From Phoebastria nigripes (Eukaryota > Chordata > Aves > Procellariiformes > Diomedeidae), in NCBI GenBank assembly GCA_035582835.1, contig JAYKAV010003132.1, positions 3,039,856 through 3,103,855 of the forward strand: 64,000 nt of DNA, in the 5' to 3' direction. Both the position numbers and the translations under genes were made by a program. Positions 1 through 64,000 of this stretch are shown here, in pieces. The first letter of the stretch is position 1. The number at the start of each line of letters is the position of its first letter. Below the pieces are notes generated by a model. The model was not told where the DNA came from and did not search any database. It saw only the letters and a program-made list of their open reading frames with translations.

Positions 1-464
1 ATTTTATTAGGTAGTTTGGTATAAATATGTGGTGACAATTTAAGGAAAATACAGTTCATCTCAGTTTAAAGAAAGTAATTAATGAAGAAATGTTGTTAAG
101 TGTTTCTTACGAGTGGTCAGGTGAGTCCAACTCGGAAAGCTGTAGAAGGTACTTGCTCATTTTTTTTTTTGTAAAACAGTTTTGGGGGGATAAGAATGCA
201 TATTGTGCACATATCAGGTAGGTGTTGATGGTAGTCTTAAAGTAACTGTGTGTGTTTGTCTATGCTGCCAATTCAATCAACCACATAACTGAGGAGCATC
301 ACCATGATAGCATGAGAACTTTGTGTTGTTGGAAAGCTTTTTTTTTTTCCCCTAGCTATTTTTGTGTGTTGTCAGTGTTGTGCTTTGTCACAGTGTAGTC
401 TGTTAACTTGTTGATAATGCCTGTTCATGTTTTTAAACTCACTTTCTGACTATGTATCTAATAG
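1..464 (+). other. PIK3C3: 3' end of the PIK3C3 intron before the first visible exon
   Basis: This is AT-rich non-coding sequence ending in a splice acceptor (ctaatag before base 465). It contains short T runs near 160-172 and 339-348. I see no exon, repeat family or other feature here. Confidence 0.8.
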
Positions 465-60525
<60,061 letters not shown>

Positions 60526-60701
60526 GCCTTTTGCCTACCTGTGGTGGAAACAAGCAAATGCTCAAGAAAGAGACTTTCTCAAGCCCTTGTGGACTTCACC
60601 AAACAGTTTTGGAAGGCAAAAGCTGCAGGTTTGGTAGCACGGAGAATTGACAGCTCAGGAGGTAGAGAAGCTTTTTGAGTCTCTGTTCTCTGCGGGTTTA
60701 A

Positions 60702-60734
60702 AAACAACCATTTTTTAAAGGAAAATGGTTGTTT
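60702..60734 (+). promoter_or_regulatory. PIK3C3: Perfect hairpin in PIK3C3 3' UTR
   Basis: aaacaaccatttt (60702-60714) and aaaatggttgttt (60722-60734) are exact reverse complements with a 7-nt loop (ttaaagg); a U-G pair could add a 14th pair. It would form in the mature mRNA about 180 nt after the stop. The structure is seen directly; a regulatory role is inference. Confidence 0.7.
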
Positions 60735-61275
60735 ATACTATCCTTGGGGCTCAGATGCTATGGCATTTCTTTCCAGTGAAAACATTTGAGCCTCAAAGGT
60801 TGAAGTAAGCAACTTCCTCTCAAGCCAAAGATAACTGGAAGAGGCTGGATTTGATGGTAAATTCTTGTACCTGTTAATATATTTTCTTATTTAAAAATAG
60901 AAATCATTGCTGTACTGAACACAAGTATTTACAAAGTTACAGCAGTGAGGCTACAGTTCCTCAGTGCAGAAAAAACACAGAACTATGGCAATCTCCTCTC
61001 TTCCCTTCCTACCAACTTTGTTCCTTGAGTAAGTTTTAAATATAATTTGTATGATCCTTTATTTCCCACCTTGGACAATGTTATCGTTTAGAAAGGACAA
61101 TCATTTCTTCCCTGCTTACAAAAGTGTTTTTAAGTGCTGATAAGTTAGCCAGCTGTAGGCAGCCAATTAAATCATCACTAACAGGCTCAGTAACCGGAAT
61201 NCACAGTGAGCGGTTCAGTATTTCACACTTTAACTCTGAATGTTTTCTGTACAGTGATTATATATTCTTGACTCT

Positions 61276-61281
61276 AATAAA
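61276..61281 (+). terminator. PIK3C3: PIK3C3 polyadenylation signal AATAAA
   Basis: A canonical AATAAA in ctctaataaactctttg, followed by a GT/T-rich downstream element from about 61300. It is the first AATAAA after the stop codon. Confidence 0.85.
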
Positions 61282-61300
61282 CTCTTTGTTGTTGCAGTCT

Positions 61301-64000
61301 TGAGGTGTTCTGTTTTGTCTTTTTAATCTTACCTGCTGATACAGGGCATACTAGAGGATTATGTTCATAACTCTTGGTGTTTTGCAAGGATTTTCACGCT
61401 TGATGCAGGAATAAGGCCACTCATAAAATGACTTTTGTGCCACATGTTGAGTTTATAATGAATCTGTTTTGAATGATCAACAATGTAATTAGCTCTTCAT
61501 AAATGTGTGGATCTTTTCGAAGGGTGCTCTTATACTACTGTATTTTTTTAATAATAATTTTGGTCAGGAAGAAATCTCTCCCAATTATAAAGATAAGAAG
61601 GACTGATTTGAATCTGAATCTGACTGATATTTGTGAGTCAGTCTTGCTTTGTGCTTCTTTTGCTAGCAAACACCAGAAGAGCTTTGACGGAGGGAAATCC
61701 ACCAGGGCTGTGATGGGCCCTTAGTTATTTCAGCATATTACCCAAATTTGCTAGTTAAGCACAACATTGGTTCAGCCCCTCTTTTTCCCCGTATGTGTGA
61801 CTTAGAGGAACTGTATTACCCTAGTTACTTAGTGCTTGTGTTAGCTGGCAAAACACAGTGCCACAGAGGAGCCACAATAGTACCTCTTATCTTTAGTTGA
61901 CTCTTCTTTGGAGAAGTAATAATTATCATTTTCTTGTGGGTTTTTTTTCGTCTTGCTTCATCTGGCAAAAATACACATTTCTCTACTGCCTCCATTTCCC
62001 ATTAACTCATTTTCCATACAGTACTTTGTGGTATCTTACAAGGATCTTTTTGAGAGCATGGAATTTTCAGACATTCAAAGAAAATTCTGCAAAAATATTT
62101 GTGTTTTTTAATTTGTTTTGAAGGGGCATCCTGTGTACTCGCACAACTGGTTGATTCGTATGATGTAGCCACGCTTCATTTGGCTGAGTTCTTGACCCCT
62201 GATCCCCAGCCCTTTCCACTGTACATATTCTAGGACTTTCCCTCCAGTTCTTTGAAGAAAACTCTTCTTTTGAAGAAAACTTCCTCTTCCCCTTGCCCAA
62301 GACTAATTATGAAGAATATGGGCATGAGCCACTCTGCTCTGCACCAGTTGACCAGACGGGCCAAGGATGGCTCCTTGTTGAAACCCAAAAGACATCATCA
62401 ACCTGATCCTACAGCACATTCCACTTTACAGAGAGGTTTATAAAGTATTACATGTAACTTTTATAAACACATTACAAATGAATGCATGGTTGTTCACTAT
62501 GTCTTGTGGTTTAAAATGTATATAATAACCTGTTCATATGCTGGACTATGCAACAGCCTATTAAAACTATGCACTAAGTCAGTTACAAACGTTAGCATGT
62601 GAACCCAAATGGAATCTGAGTGTGACACGTAAGACTTAGGAAGACCCTGACTTCACTGTAAATCATTGACCACTTTGTAAATGGAGAACTTCAGGCACAG
62701 AAGAGGAAAAGCTTGCCTGAGCCAGTGGAACATAATCTAACCAGTGTGTCCATCTGTGTTTCTGCTTGTTGAGTGACCTTGCGTGTTTTTTCAGTGTATT
62801 TTCCAAAGAATTTTGTAGAACGTGTACCAGCTGAGTGCTGACAAACTGTCTGGTTATGTTTCTGATGGAACTAGAGACTGTTTTTGGGATGATCTGCATA
62901 TTCTGTTCCCAGCTCCCATAACCCTTACAGCATGAAGAACAGGACAGCACTAGGACTGCTACAACATACTAAATGTAAGTAAATTCATTACTTTAAGTCT
63001 TGTCTTCTAAATACCAAATATTGTTGAAAATGGTTCTTAGAAGTCCACGTATCAATAGATTTTTTTTTTTTTTAAAATCCTGATATACAAAATAAGTTCT
63101 GACTTTATTTTGTAAAATCTAATGGCTCTTAGCACTCTGTGCAGCAGCATCTATTTAAAGTAAAACAAAGAAAAAACAAAACGGGGGGGAATAAGCTATT
63201 TTGTTTTGAATTAAGGGGTTTTTTTTTTTTTGGTACGTTAGTCTAAAGCTTTGACTAACTGGAGTAAGAATGTTTAATTTAATAGGTTATCTATCAGTTC
63301 CATATCTCTATGCAATCAATGCTGTGAGTTTATTATGTGTCTGTCTCTAATAACTTGTGAATCCCTTGAAAAACTACTACCAATTTTGACTTGAGGGGTA
63401 CAAATCTTAACGGTGAAATTCCTACATGTTTCACAAAGGTAGATCCCCAGTCAGAGGAAAGTCCCCAGGGAATGTCAGGCAGCAGTTTCACCCTGCACAT
63501 GTGTTTGTGTGTATGCATATGCGGGGGGCGCATACACACAAAATTCTACGTAGAGTGAGGCTGTGAGCTCAATCACGTGTATCAAAGCATGACGCAGTAG
63601 TTGGTAGGAAACCTAGCTGTACCAGTTGTGTCGCAGAATAATGTGTCAAAAGTCATCCTGTTAAGTCTCTCCGGGAAGCATTACAGAGAAAAAGAAACAG
63701 AACAGTCAAAAAATAATTTTGCCATGGTCTTGTTTTACGTAGCAGTTGTATTTTGCACAACTAGAGACAAAAAGTACTATAAAGCCAGCTTGTGGATGCT
63801 TTATTTGCCTTTCAACATCCATCTTGGTTTCATCCTGATCTTACTTTCTTCTGAAATCTCTCGTCTTTCTGTTGAGACATTCTCTCATCTTTCTGTTGGG
63901 ATTGAGGGTGAGGGAAGCAAAAGAAATTGTTCCATCTTTTTTTTCCTCCCTTACCTATACGCTGTCATTGGTTGTTTTCAACTGCCAGTGCTTCAGGAGC
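61301..64000. other. Intergenic sequence downstream of PIK3C3
   Basis: No gene, RNA gene or named transposon is recognised. Visible details are a 13-bp direct repeat (tttgaagaaaact at 62251 and 62269), T runs near 63060-63073 and 63220-63231, and a 13-bp inverted repeat at 63504-63542. Short open frames (62252-62443 plus; 62663-62950 minus) have no recognisable similarity. Confidence 0.75.
63504..63542. repeat. 13-bp perfect inverted repeat with G-rich loop
   Basis: tttgtgtgtatgc (63504-63516) and gcatacacacaaa (63530-63542) are exact reverse complements. The 13-nt spacer contains six Gs in a row. The arms are alternating purine-pyrimidine, so the site could form a cruciform or Z-DNA. Confidence 0.85.

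Larger units (their letters stand above)
60526..61300 (+). other. PIK3C3: PIK3C3 3' UTR
   Basis: About 770 nt from the stop to the predicted cleavage site. It contains a perfect 13-bp hairpin (60702-60734) and ends shortly after an AATAAA. The exact cleavage position is inferred from the signal and the GT-rich sequence downstream (gaggtgttctgttttgtc). One N lies at 61201. Confidence 0.8.

Noticed and set aside
62663..62950. A 95-codon minus-strand open frame downstream of PIK3C3
   Set aside because: I could not match it to any family, and no initiation or splice context supports a gene.

Overview
The window looks like part of a bird genome. It has vertebrate GT-AG exons set in large AT-rich introns. 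It also has five CR1 LINE retrotransposon copies with avian-type 3' ends (ATTCTGTG-like tails instead of poly(A)) and a solo LTR of a kind common in birds. Scattered single Ns and a 610-base N block point to a draft assembly. I cannot name the species.

The only cellular gene I can support is PIK3C3 (VPS34), the class III phosphatidylinositol 3-kinase, on the + strand. The window holds its last 17 coding exons, from base 465 to the stop codon at 60523-60525, followed by a 3' UTR ending near 61300. The exons join in frame into 1770 coding nt (589 residues plus stop). Counting back from the C-terminus of an 887-residue protein places the ATP-binding Lys at 636, the catalytic-loop Asp at 743 and the DFG Asp at 761, which are the numbers I recall for human VPS34. 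The helical and kinase domains are therefore present and look intact. The N-terminal C2 part and the promoter lie upstream of the window.

Layout: bases 1-464 are the end of an intron. Bases 465-20130 carry 13 compact exons (helical domain to catalytic loop) with introns of 0.3-3.1 kb; the first of these introns contains a 5'-truncated CR1 that ends 57 bp before the next exon. Intron 13 (20131-30969, 10.8 kb) holds a short CR1 tail. The DFG exon is at 30970-31138. Intron 14 (6.2 kb) holds an antisense solo LTR with a CATAC target-site duplication. Intron 15 (37392-54920, 17.5 kb) holds two CR1 copies back to back, one interrupted by the N gap. Intron 16 (5.5 kb) holds an unusual internally deleted CR1 in which ORF1 remnants run straight into reverse-transcriptase remnants. 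The last exon encodes only four residues (YWRK) and the stop, then a 3' UTR with a perfect 13-bp hairpin and an AATAAA signal at 61276. Bases 61300-64000 look intergenic.

I found no new multigene system. The best leads are the 3' UTR hairpin, the four-residue terminal exon with a possible intron-retained alternative tail, the CR1 lying against a splice acceptor, the rearranged CR1 in intron 16, and a CpG-decay explanation for catalytic-site loss in the CR1 copies.
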